In this document: one piece after another, positions 1-9,103 of the stretch
How positions within the stretch are numbered: position 1 is the first letter of the stretch
Layout of the letters: every line of letters starts with the position of its first letter
Assembly (NCBI GenBank): GCA_050733935.1
Contig: JBOHUC010000136.1
Span: 1-60,569, forward strand
Source: JBOHUC01 sp050733935
GTDB taxonomy: Bacteria; Eisenbacteria; RBG-16-71-46; DASYSL01
Length of the DNA stretch: 60,569 bases
Direction: 5' to 3'
Translations under genes and position numbers: made by a program
The notes under the pieces: model-generated
Told to the model about the DNA's origin: nothing
Seen by the model: the letters and a program-made list of their open reading frames with translations, nothing else
Databases searched by the model: none

Positions 1-8
1 GTCTATAT

Positions 9-3000
9 CTAGGCCGGCTGGGGCGACACCTCGCCGTGGCCGGCTCGGGCGGCCTCTTCCGCCGCCACGGCCTCGGCGACGGGCCGGCGCGTGCGCGCGA
101 CCGCCATGTAGATCGAAGGCACGACGAAGAGCGTGAACGTGGTGCCGATGATCATTCCCGAGACGAGCATGATGCCGATGCTGTTCCGAGCGCCTGCGCC
201 CGGTCCGTGCGCGAACACGAGCGGCAGGTGGCCGAACACGGTGGCCGCGGTCGTCATGAGAATCGGACGCAAGCGCGTGCCCGACGCCTCGATCACGGCG
301 TCGAGCTTCCCTCGCCCCAGCTCCTGTAGATGATTCGCGAACTGGACGATCAGGATGCCGTTTTTCGACACTAATCCCACGAGGGTGATGAGCCCCACCT
401 GGCTGTAGATGTTGAGCGTCGTGAATCCCATGAACGAGAAGAAGAGCGCGCCGGCGAGCGCGAGCGGCGCGGAGCCGGCCAGGATCACGAACGGATCGCT
501 GAAGCTCTCGAACTGCGCGGCGAGCACGAGGTAGATGAGGATCGCCGAGAGCAGGAACACGATCAGGAAGTTGTTCCCTTCCGTGCGCAGCTGACGCGAT
601 TCCCCGGCGTAGTCGATCGAGTAGCCGCGCGGCAGGATTCGCCGGCCCTCGTCCTCGATCACCTTGAGCGCGCCGTCGAGCGGCACGCCGGGCGGGATCG
701 CGCCCTGGATGCGGACGGCATTCAGCTGCTGGAAGCGCTTGAGCTCGCGCGGCTGGGCCGACGTCTTGAGCGTCGCGAACGTGGAGAGCGGCACGAGCTC
801 GCCGTTCGCGCCCCGGATCCGGACGTCCTCGAGCTGCTCGGGCGTGAGGCGCTCCGCGCGCTTGACCTGCGGAATGACCTTGTAGCTTCGTCCGTCGATG
901 CTGAAGCGGTTCACGAAGGCCCCGCCGTAGAGCGTCGTGAGGTCGCGACCGGCCTGCGCCATGTCGATGCCCTGTGCACGCACGCGATCCCGGTCGAACA
1001 CGACCTCGGTCTGCGGCTGGTCGAACTTCACGTCGGTGTCGACGAACATGAACATGCCGCTCGCGTACGCCTTCTGCACGAGCTTGCTCGCAAGCTCCGC
1101 CACCTGGTCCGGCGGAGCCGTGGAGGCGACCACGAGGTCGACCGGGAACGTTCCGCCGCCGGGCAGCGCGGGCGGGACGACCGAGATCACGCGAATTCCC
1201 GGAATCTGCGAGAGCTTCCCGGCGGCTTCGAGCTGAATCTGGTCCACGCTGCGCTTCCGCTCGTCCCACGGCTTGGTGACGATGCCCCCGAATCCGCCCG
1301 TGGGGAACAGGATCTGGAAGCTGTTCTTCTTCTCAGGGAGCGAGCTGTAGACCTCCTCGACCTTCACGGCGAACTTCTTCGTCTCGTCGAGCGTGGAATT
1401 GGGCGCCGCCTGGAGGATGCCGAACACGACACTCTGATCCTCGGTCGGCGCGAGCTCGCGCTGCGTGAACATGTAGAACGGCACGATGAGCAGCACGATG
1501 ATGCCCCAGAGGACGAGCATGACCGGGCGGTACTGGAGCGTGCCCGCGAGCGTCTTCGTGTAGCGGTTGCGGAAGGCCTCGAAGCGCCGGTTCACCCAGC
1601 CCGCGAAGCCCCGCTCCGTGTCGCCGGCCCGGAGCAGCTTCGAGCCCATCATGGGCGAGAGCGTGAGCGCGACCACGCCCGAGATGAACACGGCACCGGC
1701 GAGCGTGAACGCGAACTCGCGGAACAGGGAGCCCGTCAGGCCGCCCTGGAGCGCGATCGGCGTGTAGACGGCCGCCAGCGTGATCGTCATCGCGATGATC
1801 GGGCCGACCAGCTCGTGGGCGGCCACGAACGCGGCCTCGAGCGGTTTCTTCCCCTCGTGTAAGTGGCGCTCGATGTTCTCGACCATGACGATCGCGTCGT
1901 CCACGACGAGACCGACCGAGAGCACGATCGCAAGCAGCGTGAGCAGGTTGATCGTGAATCCCGACACGGCCATGAGGAACACGGCCCCGATGAGCGAGAT
2001 CGGGATCGCAACCACGGGGATGATGAGTCCGCGCACGGAGCCCAGGAACAGGAAGATGACGAAGATGACGATGAGGAGCGTCTCGCTCAGCGTCTTGAGC
2101 ACCTCGACGATCGCCTCTTCGATGTACTCCGTCGAGTCGTATGGAATTCCGCTCTTCATGCCGACCGGAAGCTGGGACTGGATTTCGGGCATCGCCTCGC
2201 GGACGCGCCGGATCACCTCGAGCGAGTTCGCGCCCGGGAGTACCCAGATGCCCATGAAGATCGCATCCTGGCCGTCGAAGCGGACGTCCTGGTCGTAGGT
2301 CTCGGACCCGAGTGCGACATCGGCGATGTCGCCGAGGCGCACGACGTCGTTGCCGTCGGACTTGACGACGAGCTGCCGGAATTCCTCCGCGGTCTTCAAG
2401 TCGGTGTTCGCGACCAGATTGACCGTGACCGAGGAGCCTTTCGTCTGGCCGAGCGCCGAGAGGTAGTTGTTCTGCGCGAGCGCGTCCCGAACCTGGGAGG
2501 CCGAGATCCCGCGCGCGGCCATCTGGTCCGGCTTGAGCCAGATTCGCATCGCGAACTGGCGGCCGCCGAGGATGTCGGCGCGCTGGACGCCCTGGATCGC
2601 GCTCAGCTTGGGCTGGACGACGCGCACCAGGTAGTCGCTGATCTGGCTCTGGTCCAACTCGTCGGACGAGAAGCCGATGTACATGGCGGCGAATTCCACG
2701 TCGGAGCTCGTGAGCTCGATGACCGGCGCCTGGGCCTCCGGGGGCAGGTCGTTCCGCACCTGCGCGACCTTGGTCTGGATTTGCGTGAGGGCCGCGTTCG
2801 TGTCGTAGTTGATCCGGAGGTGGACGGTGATCGTGCTCACGCCCTGCGCGCTCGAGGACTCGATGTAGTCGATACCGTCGGCGCTCGCGATCACCCGCTC
2901 GAGCGGGGTCGTGATGTAGCCGCGCACGAGGTCGGCGTTCGCGCCGATGTACGCGGTCGTGACCGTGATGAGCGCGATGTCGGTGCGCGGATACTGCCGC

Positions 3001-3101
3001 ACGCTCAGCGAGCGGATCGACTGGACGCCCGCGATCAGGATGAGGAGATTGACGACGATCGCGAGGACCGGCCGCTTGATGAAGAGATCGGTCCAGCGCA
3101 T
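9..3101 (-). CDS. RND-family multidrug efflux inner-membrane permease (AcrB/MexB type)
   Basis: A proton-driven inner-membrane pump subunit that exports hydrophobic compounds through a tripartite complex with a periplasmic adaptor and an outer-membrane channel. The 1030 aa match the usual length of about 1030-1050. It opens with the typical FIKRPVLAIVVNLLILIAG first membrane helix. A second block of helices starts near residue 335, and the proton-relay Asp pair sits in GLVVDDAIVMVENIERH near residue 400. The protein is complete. Its ATG overlaps the TGA of the adaptor gene (ATGA), so the two are probably translationally coupled. No TolC-like gene lies in the window. Substrates cannot be read from sequence. 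Confidence 0.95.
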   Translation of the reverse strand: MRWTDLFIKRPVLAIVVNLLILIAGVQSIRSLSVRQYPRTDIALITVTTAYIGANADLVRGYITTPLERVIASADGIDYIESSSAQGVSTITVHLRINYDTNAALTQIQTKVAQVRNDLPPEAQAPVIELTSSDVEFAAMYIGFSSDELDQSQISDYLVRVVQPKLSAIQGVQRADILGGRQFAMRIWLKPDQMAARGISASQVRDALAQNNYLSALGQTKGSSVTVNLVANTDLKTAEEFRQLVVKSDGNDVVRLGDIADVALGSETYDQDVRFDGQDAIFMGIWVLPGANSLEVIRRVREAMPEIQSQLPVGMKSGIPYDSTEYIEEAIVEVLKTLSETLLIVIFVIFLFLGSVRGLIIPVVAIPISLIGAVFLMAVSGFTINLLTLLAIVLSVGLVVDDAIVMVENIERHLHEGKKPLEAAFVAAHELVGPIIAMTITLAAVYTPIALQGGLTGSLFREFAFTLAGAVFISGVVALTLSPMMGSKLLRAGDTERGFAGWVNRRFEAFRNRYTKTLAGTLQYRPVMLVLWGIIVLLIVPFYMFTQRELAPTEDQSVVFGILQAAPNSTLDETKKFAVKVEEVYSSLPEKKNSFQILFPTGGFGGIVTKPWDERKRSVDQIQLEAAGKLSQIPGIRVISVVPPALPGGGTFPVDLVVASTAPPDQVAELASKLVQKAYASGMFMFVDTDVKFDQPQTEVVFDRDRVRAQGIDMAQAGRDLTTLYGGAFVNRFSIDGRSYKVIPQVKRAERLTPEQLEDVRIRGANGELVPLSTFATLKTSAQPRELKRFQQLNAVRIQGAIPPGVPLDGALKVIEDEGRRILPRGYSIDYAGESRQLRTEGNNFLIVFLLSAILIYLVLAAQFESFSDPFVILAGSAPLALAGALFFSFMGFTTLNIYSQVGLITLVGLVSKNGILIVQFANHLQELGRGKLDAVIEASGTRLRPILMTTAATVFGHLPLVFAHGPGAGARNSIGIMLVSGMIIGTTFTLFVVPSIYMAVARTRRPVAEAVAAEEAARAGHGEVSPQPA

Positions 3102-4243
3102 CAGCTATCCGCAGGCTTCGGGGCCGGATCGTTCGCCGGCTGGACCTTGTTGTCCACCACGACCGCCGCGCCCGGACGGAGCTTGAACGCGCCCGACGTG
3201 ACCACTTCCTCGCCCGGCTTGACCCCGGACACGACCGCGACCTGATCGCCCCGCTGCTGGCCGAGCTTCACGAAGCGCTGGCTCACTCCCTTGTAGGCCT
3301 TCCCCTTCGGGTCCTTGAGCGTTTCGATGACGAACACGGAATTGCCGTAGGGTGCGAACGCGACTGCGGACGCAGGAAGGGAGATCGCCCGGCTCGCCCT
3401 TCCGAGGTCCACGCTCACGTCGACGAACATCCCGGGACGCAGGTGCTCACGCGGATTCCGGAGCGTGGCCTGGACCGCAACGTTCCGGGTCGCGACGTCG
3501 ATCAGCGAGTTGATCGCCGTGATGCGTCCCACGAGGCCTTCTTCCGCGCCCGCCGCACCGGCCAGGCCCTCGCCACTGATGCGGACCTCCGAGCCGACAC
3601 GCAGCTCGTCCATATCGGTCTGCGGAAGCGAGAACGACACGTAGACCGGATCGAGCGTCTGGAGCTGGACGATCGGATCGCCCTCGTTGAGCCGCTGTCC
3701 GAGATCGATCTGGCGGATGCCGATCGCGCCCGAGAACGGAGCGCGGATCGTCTTGCGGCCGATCGTCGCTTCGATCACATCCACGCTCGCCACGGTCTCC
3801 CGTGCCTCGGCCTGCATGCGATCGAACTCCGACTGGGCAATCACGCCCTGGCCGACGAGCTTCTGCGCGCGCTTGAGATTGAGCTCCGCGAGATCCCGGG
3901 AAGCCTGCACCTGCGCGAGCTGCGCCTGCTCCTGCGACGTGTCGAGTCGCACGAGCACCTGTCCCTTCGCGACACGCCGCCCCGATTCGAAGTTGATTTC
4001 GCGGACAACACCCGCGAGATCGGCGCTCAGGAGGACGCCGTGAACGGCCTCGACGCTCCCGATCGCGGTGAGCGTGGCCGGCCAGTCCTCTTCCTTCGCA
4101 ACGATCGAAGTGACCGTTTCGGGGGGCGGTTGCCAGGAGGAACCCTGGGCGATGGCCGCTCGAATTTGCAGGAACTTGAACGTCCCGATGGCTGCGATGA
4201 AGAGACCGACGATCAGAAGCATGAGACGCATGCGCTTCGCCAT
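3101..4243 (-). CDS. RND efflux periplasmic adaptor (HlyD/MFP family)
   Basis: The membrane-fusion subunit that bridges the RND permease to an outer-membrane channel. The 380 aa begin with an N-terminal membrane anchor (LMLLIVGLFIAAIGTFKFL). A lipoyl-like half (VHGVLLSADLAGVVREINFE) follows, then a short coiled hairpin rich in Gln and Ala at about 100-140, a beta-barrel (APFSGAIGIRQIDLGQRL onward) and a membrane-proximal domain. A strong ribosome site, GGAGGG, lies 8 nt upstream of the ATG. It is the first gene of a two-gene operon with the permease, in the usual MFP-RND order. No dedicated regulator adjoins it. Confidence 0.94.
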   Translation of the reverse strand: MAKRMRLMLLIVGLFIAAIGTFKFLQIRAAIAQGSSWQPPPETVTSIVAKEEDWPATLTAIGSVEAVHGVLLSADLAGVVREINFESGRRVAKGQVLVRLDTSQEQAQLAQVQASRDLAELNLKRAQKLVGQGVIAQSEFDRMQAEARETVASVDVIEATIGRKTIRAPFSGAIGIRQIDLGQRLNEGDPIVQLQTLDPVYVSFSLPQTDMDELRVGSEVRISGEGLAGAAGAEEGLVGRITAINSLIDVATRNVAVQATLRNPREHLRPGMFVDVSVDLGRASRAISLPASAVAFAPYGNSVFVIETLKDPKGKAYKGVSQRFVKLGQQRGDQVAVVSGVKPGEEVVTSGAFKLRPGAAVVVDNKVQPANDPAPKPADS

Positions 4244-4470
4244 GGCAACACCCTCCTAACCACGCGAAGCGGGCGGTGCGGCGGCACCCTGCCGGGCGGC
4301 AGGCGATCAATCCCGCTACACTCAACGGCCCCAAACGCGGGCTTTGCGGACAAATTCTACGATGCGCGGGGGACGGAAAACCTCTCCCGAATCTTAGAAA
4401 ATCGTTCCGGCCACCCCGAGGTCTTCGGGGCCCGGCAACCCGGTTCGGACCCCCGGCTCGATCCCGAACA

Positions 4471-4510
4471 AGATCCGGCCCCCGGGCACAAGCCCCGGGG
4501 GCCGGGATCT
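4471..4510. terminator. GC-rich hairpin, probable terminator of the glycine-zipper gene
   Basis: The arms agatccggcccccggg and ccccgggggccgggatct pair almost perfectly, with one bulged base and a loop of about 6 nt. The hairpin lies 24 bp past the stop of the leftward gene at 4534-5187, inside the 290-bp gap before the efflux operon. There is no U-tract on either strand, so it may pause or protect RNA rather than act as a classical intrinsic terminator. The rest of the gap shows nothing recognisable. Confidence 0.55.
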
Positions 4511-4533
4511 CCGCGACTCCGCTGTGCCTCCGC

Positions 4534-5187
4534 CTACGACCGATGCACGCTCAGCGTCCGGTCGAGGCTCGCATTGAGAACCGTGCCGCGCTCGATCGTA
4601 AGCTGCGGGCCGCGCGTGAGCAGCGTGGCGCCCGTTCCCGCGACGGCACCCGCGGCTGCACCCTTGGCGACGCTATTCTTCCCACCGACGACGGCACCTG
4701 CGACTCCACCGACCACCGTGGTACCGGCAATCACCGCGACGTCCTTCGTCGTGCCGGAGGCGCTCTCATACACCTGGCTTACCGTAGCCAGGTCGTAGGA
4801 ATGACCGCCGAATGACAGCTCGTCGTACGACAGTTGCAGCTGTCCGCGACCGCTCGCCTTGCCAGGCTGCTCGGCGAGGATCACGTGTCCCGAGACCTTC
4901 GCGCCTTCCGGAATCGCGACGCGTCCGCCGACGTGCACCGGCGAAGCGACCGTGGCCTCGAAGCGATCGCCGACGCTTGCCGTCTTGGTCGCGAGGCCCG
5001 TCTGAAGCGTGAGCGCGAGCACGGTGCCCTGGGGCACCATGATGCGCGAGTCGCCCGGAGTGACGGACACGGTCCCAGTGGGGACGATGTCCTCCGTGGA
5101 GGTTTCCTTCGACTGCATGGCGTAGATCGTACCGGCCGCGACCATGACGAGTGCGGCGCCGCAGATGATCCAGGGGGTCTTGTTCAT
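4534..5187 (-). CDS. Membrane-anchored glycine-zipper protein
   Basis: A 217-aa protein of unknown function. An N-terminal hydrophobic helix (TPWIICGAALVMVAAGTIYA) acts as signal or anchor. The middle, about residues 45-140, is beta-rich (VPQGTVLALTLQTGLATKTA, PEGAKVSGHVILAEQ). It resembles periplasmic proteins in which 'ranges of allowed values' of a coating domain precede a zipper. A glycine zipper follows at about 150-190 (AGTTVVGGVAGAVVGG, AAAGAVAGTGAT), of the kind that inserts into membranes. It ends with another short beta segment. The start is placed by GGAG upstream. It is a single gene with its own downstream hairpin. Family membership beyond 'glycine zipper' is not claimed. Confidence 0.75.
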   Translation of the reverse strand: MNKTPWIICGAALVMVAAGTIYAMQSKETSTEDIVPTGTVSVTPGDSRIMVPQGTVLALTLQTGLATKTASVGDRFEATVASPVHVGGRVAIPEGAKVSGHVILAEQPGKASGRGQLQLSYDELSFGGHSYDLATVSQVYESASGTTKDVAVIAGTTVVGGVAGAVVGGKNSVAKGAAAGAVAGTGATLLTRGPQLTIERGTVLNASLDRTLSVHRS

Positions 5188-5263
5188 GCTGGGTGCTCCG
5201 TTCTCGATGCTGCAGGGTGCTGCTCTGACCCCGATGCGGAAGGACCGTCACAGGGAGCATGAC

Positions 5264-5449
5264 TCACGTTCGCGTCGGGGAGCGATGTCCCAGAGCCCTT
5301 GGAGCGCGAACGTGCTGAAGTCCTTGTAAGAGTGCTTTCGCTGAGCGCACCCACAGAGGCGCGAAGCGCGGTCTCCCCTTGCGCAGGTGGCGGATTTCGC
5401 AGCCAGGGCCGGTGGGTTTCGGGCGCGTGTTCGCTATGTTAGCAGACAT
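5264..5449 (-). pseudogene. Decayed N-terminal copy of an XRE-type regulator
   Basis: The first 25 residues, opening MSANIANTRPKPTGPGCEIR, match the start of the intact regulator at 8726-9094 (MSANMRNMRP...LGREIRRLR). The match continues only after a frame change: the third reading frame gives GETALRASVGALSES against SETSLRGFAQAVGVS. The two loci share an identical 17-bp block, ATGTTAGCAGACATTAG (5436-5452 and 9081-9097). The helix-turn-helix is incomplete and no intact protein results. It lies 16 bp from the end of the GH130 gene, in the same orientation as the intact copy. Similarity was judged by eye and is weak beyond the first 30 codons. Confidence 0.45.
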
Positions 5450-5465
5450 TAGGAACAGCCGAAAG

Positions 5466-6404
5466 TCAATTCGTCATGAGCCAGTCGAGCAGGGCCCGAA
5501 TGCTCGCGGTCGCGTGCGCGATACACGAATCGGCCCCGCCGTAATACAGATGCAGCGTGTCGCCGTCGGGAGCGACCGTGTAACCGCACGGGAACACGAC
5601 GTAGCCCACGTCCCCGAACATCTCGTAGCTTTCCTCGGGGCCGAAGACCCATTCGTCTCCGCGCTTCAGACAGTGCTCGGGGGTTTGAAGGTCGAACAGG
5701 GCCAGGCCGAGCCGGTAGAGGCAGCCGGCGCCCGTCATGCGCACCCCGTGGTAGATCACGAGCCAGCCGTGCGGGGTCTCAATCGGGGGTGGGGACAGGC
5801 CGATCTTCCTCGCATCCCACCATGCGCCCGCGCGCGCTTCGAGCATGATCTTGTGACTCCCCCAGTGGCGCAGGTCGGAGGAGTACGACATCCACATGTG
5901 CGCACCGCGGGGTCCGGCCGGCCGATGGATGAGCGCCCACGAGCCGCCGACGCGACGCGGAAGGAGTGCCGCGTCCTTGTCTTCGGGCGGGAGGATCATG
6001 CCAAGACGTTCGAACTCGTGGAAGTCCGAGGTCAGGGCGAGCGCCACTCCGGGGCCGACGTGCGAGAAGGCCGTGTAGACGACGGCGTACTTCTCGAGCT
6101 CGGGGACGTACGTGATCCGCGGGTCCTCGATGCCCCAGAGCTCCTCGGGAGAGTCCTCGGGCGCGGGCGCGAGCGTGGGGCTTGGATCGATCTGCCAATT
6201 GTCGACGCCGTTGGTCGAGCGGGCGGCGCACAGATGCGAAATTCCGCGCCGGTCCTCGACCCGGCACAGGAGCAACGTCGTGCCGTCCTCGAGCAGCGTG
6301 GCGCCCGGATTGAACACCTGGTGCACGGGGTACGGCCAGTCCTTCGCGGTGAGGATGGGATTGAGCTTATGCCGGCGAAAGAGTTCGGGGTACCTCTGGC
6401 TCAT
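5466..6404 (-). CDS. GH130-family glycoside phosphorylase/hydrolase
   Basis: A cytosolic five-bladed propeller enzyme of the family that phosphorolyses or hydrolyses beta-mannosides. The protein is 312 aa from the start MSQRYPELFRR. Family landmarks in order are NPGATLLEDGTTLLLCRVED, the GIEDPRIT segment that holds the catalytic Asp, KDAALLPRRVGG, DARKIGLSPPPI and the final YYGGADS blade. The ATG lies inside the end of the upstream glycosyltransferase gene (38-nt overlap in another frame), which suggests coupled translation. Pairing with a GT4 enzyme suggests turnover of a mannose-containing glycan. Whether it is a phosphorylase or a hydrolase is not decided here. Confidence 0.88.
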   Translation of the reverse strand: MSQRYPELFRRHKLNPILTAKDWPYPVHQVFNPGATLLEDGTTLLLCRVEDRRGISHLCAARSTNGVDNWQIDPSPTLAPAPEDSPEELWGIEDPRITYVPELEKYAVVYTAFSHVGPGVALALTSDFHEFERLGMILPPEDKDAALLPRRVGGSWALIHRPAGPRGAHMWMSYSSDLRHWGSHKIMLEARAGAWWDARKIGLSPPPIETPHGWLVIYHGVRMTGAGCLYRLGLALFDLQTPEHCLKRGDEWVFGPEESYEMFGDVGYVVFPCGYTVAPDGDTLHLYYGGADSCIAHATASIRALLDWLMTN

Positions 6405-8676
6405 GAGTTTGGGGCTCCACCGCGAGCGGGGCCGATTCGGCCAGGCGCAGTTCGAGGAGTGACTGCAAGAAGGCGAGCGTGGATTCCGCGCCCTGGTTCT
6501 CGTTCGGGCGGTCGGGATGCAGCCCGTCGCGGCATCCTCCCATCGTGGGGTCGTAGATGGGCAGGTTGAGATCGTTGCGCCCCAGAAACCATTCAAACGC
6601 TCGTCGCGCCTCGAGACGCCAGCGATTGTCACCCGTGATGCGATAGGCCTCGAGGCAAACCGAGACGGTGGCCTGGGCTTCGACGGGCTGCTGATCGAAG
6701 CGTGCGCGCTCATGACCTCGCCGGTAGAAGCCGTTCGAACCGATCGGGACGAAGTGCTTGCCCTCCGAATCGGAACGCTGCACGTCGGACAGCCAGCGCA
6801 GGGAATCGAGTCCGGCCTCGGTCATGGCCTCGTCCGGGATCGACCGCCCGCACAGGAGCAGGGCATGCGGCAGGACGGCGTTGCAGTAACTCAGGCTGTT
6901 CTCGAACCAGCGCCAGTCGTCCTTGCGATGCCTGCGATAGAGGTCGAGGAGGCGTCCGCCCAGCTCGTCCCTCGTCTGACTCGCGCGGCGATCGCCGGCG
7001 AAGCGGCGCATGTATTCGTGGATTCCGACGAGCGCGAAGGCCCATGCCCGCGGACTGGTCGTGTCATTGATGGCGGGGAGAGCGAGCTCGAACACACGGC
7101 CGGCCATGCTGTGCAGGGCCGGGGTGTTCGAGCGGCCCAGCATCGTGCCGAGCGCCCACAACGCGCGGCCGTGACTGTCGTCGGAGCCCACGTCCTCGAG
7201 CCAGCGGCGCTCGTAGTCCATGAAGTTTCGAAAGCGCCCGTTCTCGGCGTGGAACGCGTGCCACAGGAACGCCAGATAGCGCGACGCCAGGTCGAGCGCC
7301 TCGCTGTGACCGAGCTCCTCGAGCAGGGAGCTCACCACCAGGGCACGGGCATTGTCGTCCGTCGTATAACCCTCGCGATAGTTCGGCACCGTGAACAGGG
7401 CGTGCTGCAGCATCCCCGTGGCGTCCGTCATGCGGCGCAGATGGTCGAGCTTGAGGGGCGGCAGTTCTCCGGGCCGCTTGTCGAGCGGCTTGACCGCGAA
7501 CTCACCCGTGGGGAGGTGTCGTCGCTCGGTGCGCGCACGCTCGAACGTGGTCATGTAGCGCTGCGCCACGTGCGGCCAGACCATCTCCCGGCCGAACAGA
7601 TAGGCGCGCTTCCGCATGGCGTGCCGGGCCGACTCGTTCTGGAGGAGCGCGAGGACGTTCTCCGCCAGCGCCGCCGGGTCCTGGAACGGTACGACGACGC
7701 CACGCTCCTGGGCCAGCATCTCCTCCGCGTACCAGTACGGAGTCGAGATCACGGCTTTGCCCGCTCCCAGCGTGTAGGCGAGCGTGCCGGAGGTGATCTG
7801 AGCCGGGTTTCGATACGGCGTGATGTAGATGTCGGCCGCGCCGATGAACTCGTTCAACTCCTCGAGGCTCACGAAGCGGTTGTAGAAGATCACCTGGCCT
7901 TCGACGCCCTTGTCACGGGCCAGCCATTCCAGGGACAGGCGGTAGGTTTCGCCCTCCTGCTGGATGACGTGCGGGTGCGTGGCGCCGACGACCATGTACA
8001 CCACGTTCGGATGTCGAGCGAGGATGGCGGGCAGTGCGGTAATGACGTTTTCGATCCCCTTGTTCGCAGAGAGCAGCCCAAAGCTCAGGAGGACGATCTT
8101 CCCCTCGACGCCGAACAGGTCCTTGTGGAAGCTCGGGTCCACGAACGGCACGTCCGGGATGCCATGCGGGATCTGATCGATCTTCTCCGGCGCGACGTCG
8201 TAGACCTGCTCGAGGAACTCCGCGCCGCGTGCGCTCATCACGACCACGCGGTCCGACAGGGCCACGACGGCTTTCAAGACGCGGCGCTGATCGGCGTCGG
8301 GGTCGCGCAGGATGGTATGCAGCGTCGTCACGATGGGCATGCGGAGCTCGCGCAACAGGGCGAGGATGTGGCTTCCGGCACGCCCGCCGAAGATCCCGTA
8401 TTCGTGCTGCAGACACACGAGGTCCACGTCGTTGATGTTCAGGAAATCCGCGGCTCGCCGATAGGAATCGACATCCTTCTCCGAAAGCTCGAAACGGACT
8501 CGGGATGGATAGTCGTATCCGGCCTCGACGTCATTGACGGGCAGGGCAATGCACGAGGTCCCTTCGTACGAATCGGCAATCGCCTCGCACAAATCGGTCG
8601 TGAAGGTGGCGATGCCGCACTGGCGGGGAAGGTAGTTTCCGATGAACGCGATGCGGCGCAAGGTCGAGGAGGCCAT
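6367..8676 (-). CDS. GT4-family glycosyltransferase with a C-terminal alpha-barrel domain
   Basis: A 769-aa two-domain enzyme. Residues 1-380 are a GT-B retaining glycosyltransferase: an N-terminal Rossmann half (RRIAFIGNYLPRQCGIATFT), then the donor half with SFGLLSANKGIENVI, the TPYRNPAQITSGTLAYTLG donor loop and GKAVISTPYW. Residues from about 400 (LDHLRRMTDATGMLQHA, TDDNARALVVSSLLEELGH, DSHGRALWALG) form an all-helical barrel like those in glycan-processing enzymes. The start MASSTLRR is set by GGAG 7 nt upstream. It lies 49 bp downstream of the XRE regulator and overlaps the GH130 gene, so the three form one operon. Donor and acceptor sugars are unknown. Confidence 0.88.
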   Translation of the reverse strand: MASSTLRRIAFIGNYLPRQCGIATFTTDLCEAIADSYEGTSCIALPVNDVEAGYDYPSRVRFELSEKDVDSYRRAADFLNINDVDLVCLQHEYGIFGGRAGSHILALLRELRMPIVTTLHTILRDPDADQRRVLKAVVALSDRVVVMSARGAEFLEQVYDVAPEKIDQIPHGIPDVPFVDPSFHKDLFGVEGKIVLLSFGLLSANKGIENVITALPAILARHPNVVYMVVGATHPHVIQQEGETYRLSLEWLARDKGVEGQVIFYNRFVSLEELNEFIGAADIYITPYRNPAQITSGTLAYTLGAGKAVISTPYWYAEEMLAQERGVVVPFQDPAALAENVLALLQNESARHAMRKRAYLFGREMVWPHVAQRYMTTFERARTERRHLPTGEFAVKPLDKRPGELPPLKLDHLRRMTDATGMLQHALFTVPNYREGYTTDDNARALVVSSLLEELGHSEALDLASRYLAFLWHAFHAENGRFRNFMDYERRWLEDVGSDDSHGRALWALGTMLGRSNTPALHSMAGRVFELALPAINDTTSPRAWAFALVGIHEYMRRFAGDRRASQTRDELGGRLLDLYRRHRKDDWRWFENSLSYCNAVLPHALLLCGRSIPDEAMTEAGLDSLRWLSDVQRSDSEGKHFVPIGSNGFYRRGHERARFDQQPVEAQATVSVCLEAYRITGDNRWRLEARRAFEWFLGRNDLNLPIYDPTMGGCRDGLHPDRPNENQGAESTLAFLQSLLELRLAESAPLAVEPQTHEPEVPRTLSPA

Positions 8677-8725
8677 GACATTCTCCAGTGCAGTTGCGCC
8701 GTCCCCGGCACCACGGTCGGGGCGA

Positions 8726-9094
8726 CTAGAGGTGTTTCTCGAGCAGTTTGAGGAACTCGGAGACGGGGCGGCCCGATTCCTTGACCTTCCGAAGGAGGAT
8801 GCGGACTTCGGGCGTTTCGGAGGCCCACTCCTGCAGGTCGCTCTCGAAGCGGGCGTCGAGGCGGTCCAGCCCCGCATGAGTCGCACCCACGCCCTGCAGC
8901 TCCCGGGCAATCGTCTTCAGCAGTTCCTTGGAGGGCCTGCGCCGATCCCGCTCGATGTCCGAGAGGTGCGGGGCAGAGACTCCAACGGCCTGTGCGAACC
9001 CTCGCAGGCTCGTTTCCGAGAGCATGCGGAGGCGACGGATTTCCCGCCCGAGCGTGGTGGCTGTGGGCCGCATGTTCCGCATGTTAGCAGACAT
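8726..9094 (-). CDS. XRE-family helix-turn-helix regulator
   Basis: A DNA-binding protein of about 122 aa. The helix-turn-helix spans about residues 12-65: LGREIRRLRML, SLRGFAQAVGVSAPHLSDIE and the RDRRRPSKELLKTIARELQ third/fourth helices. The acidic C-terminal half is helical and probably dimerises. The start is uncertain among three in-frame ATGs (9094, 9082, 9073), none with a clear ribosome site. The shared 17-bp block ATGTTAGCAGACATTAG overlaps these starts and may be an operator (half-sites ATGT...ACAT). It heads the GT4/GH130 operon and so probably regulates it. Confidence 0.85.
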   Translation of the reverse strand: MSANMRNMRPTATTLGREIRRLRMLSETSLRGFAQAVGVSAPHLSDIERDRRRPSKELLKTIARELQGVGATHAGLDRLDARFESDLQEWASETPEVRILLRKVKESGRPVSEFLKLLEKHL

Positions 9095-9103
9095 TAGTAA
9101 CAA

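Noticed and set aside
1863..3245. Long plus-strand open frames (460 codons) opposite the RND permease
   Set aside because: They are antisense shadows of a high-GC gene: rich in Arg, Asp and His, without motifs or ribosome sites, while the minus-strand protein is a clear RND permease.
6517..8751. 744-codon plus-strand frame opposite the glycosyltransferase gene
   Set aside because: Antisense to a recognisable GT4 enzyme; composition is that of a reverse-frame shadow and it has no domain.
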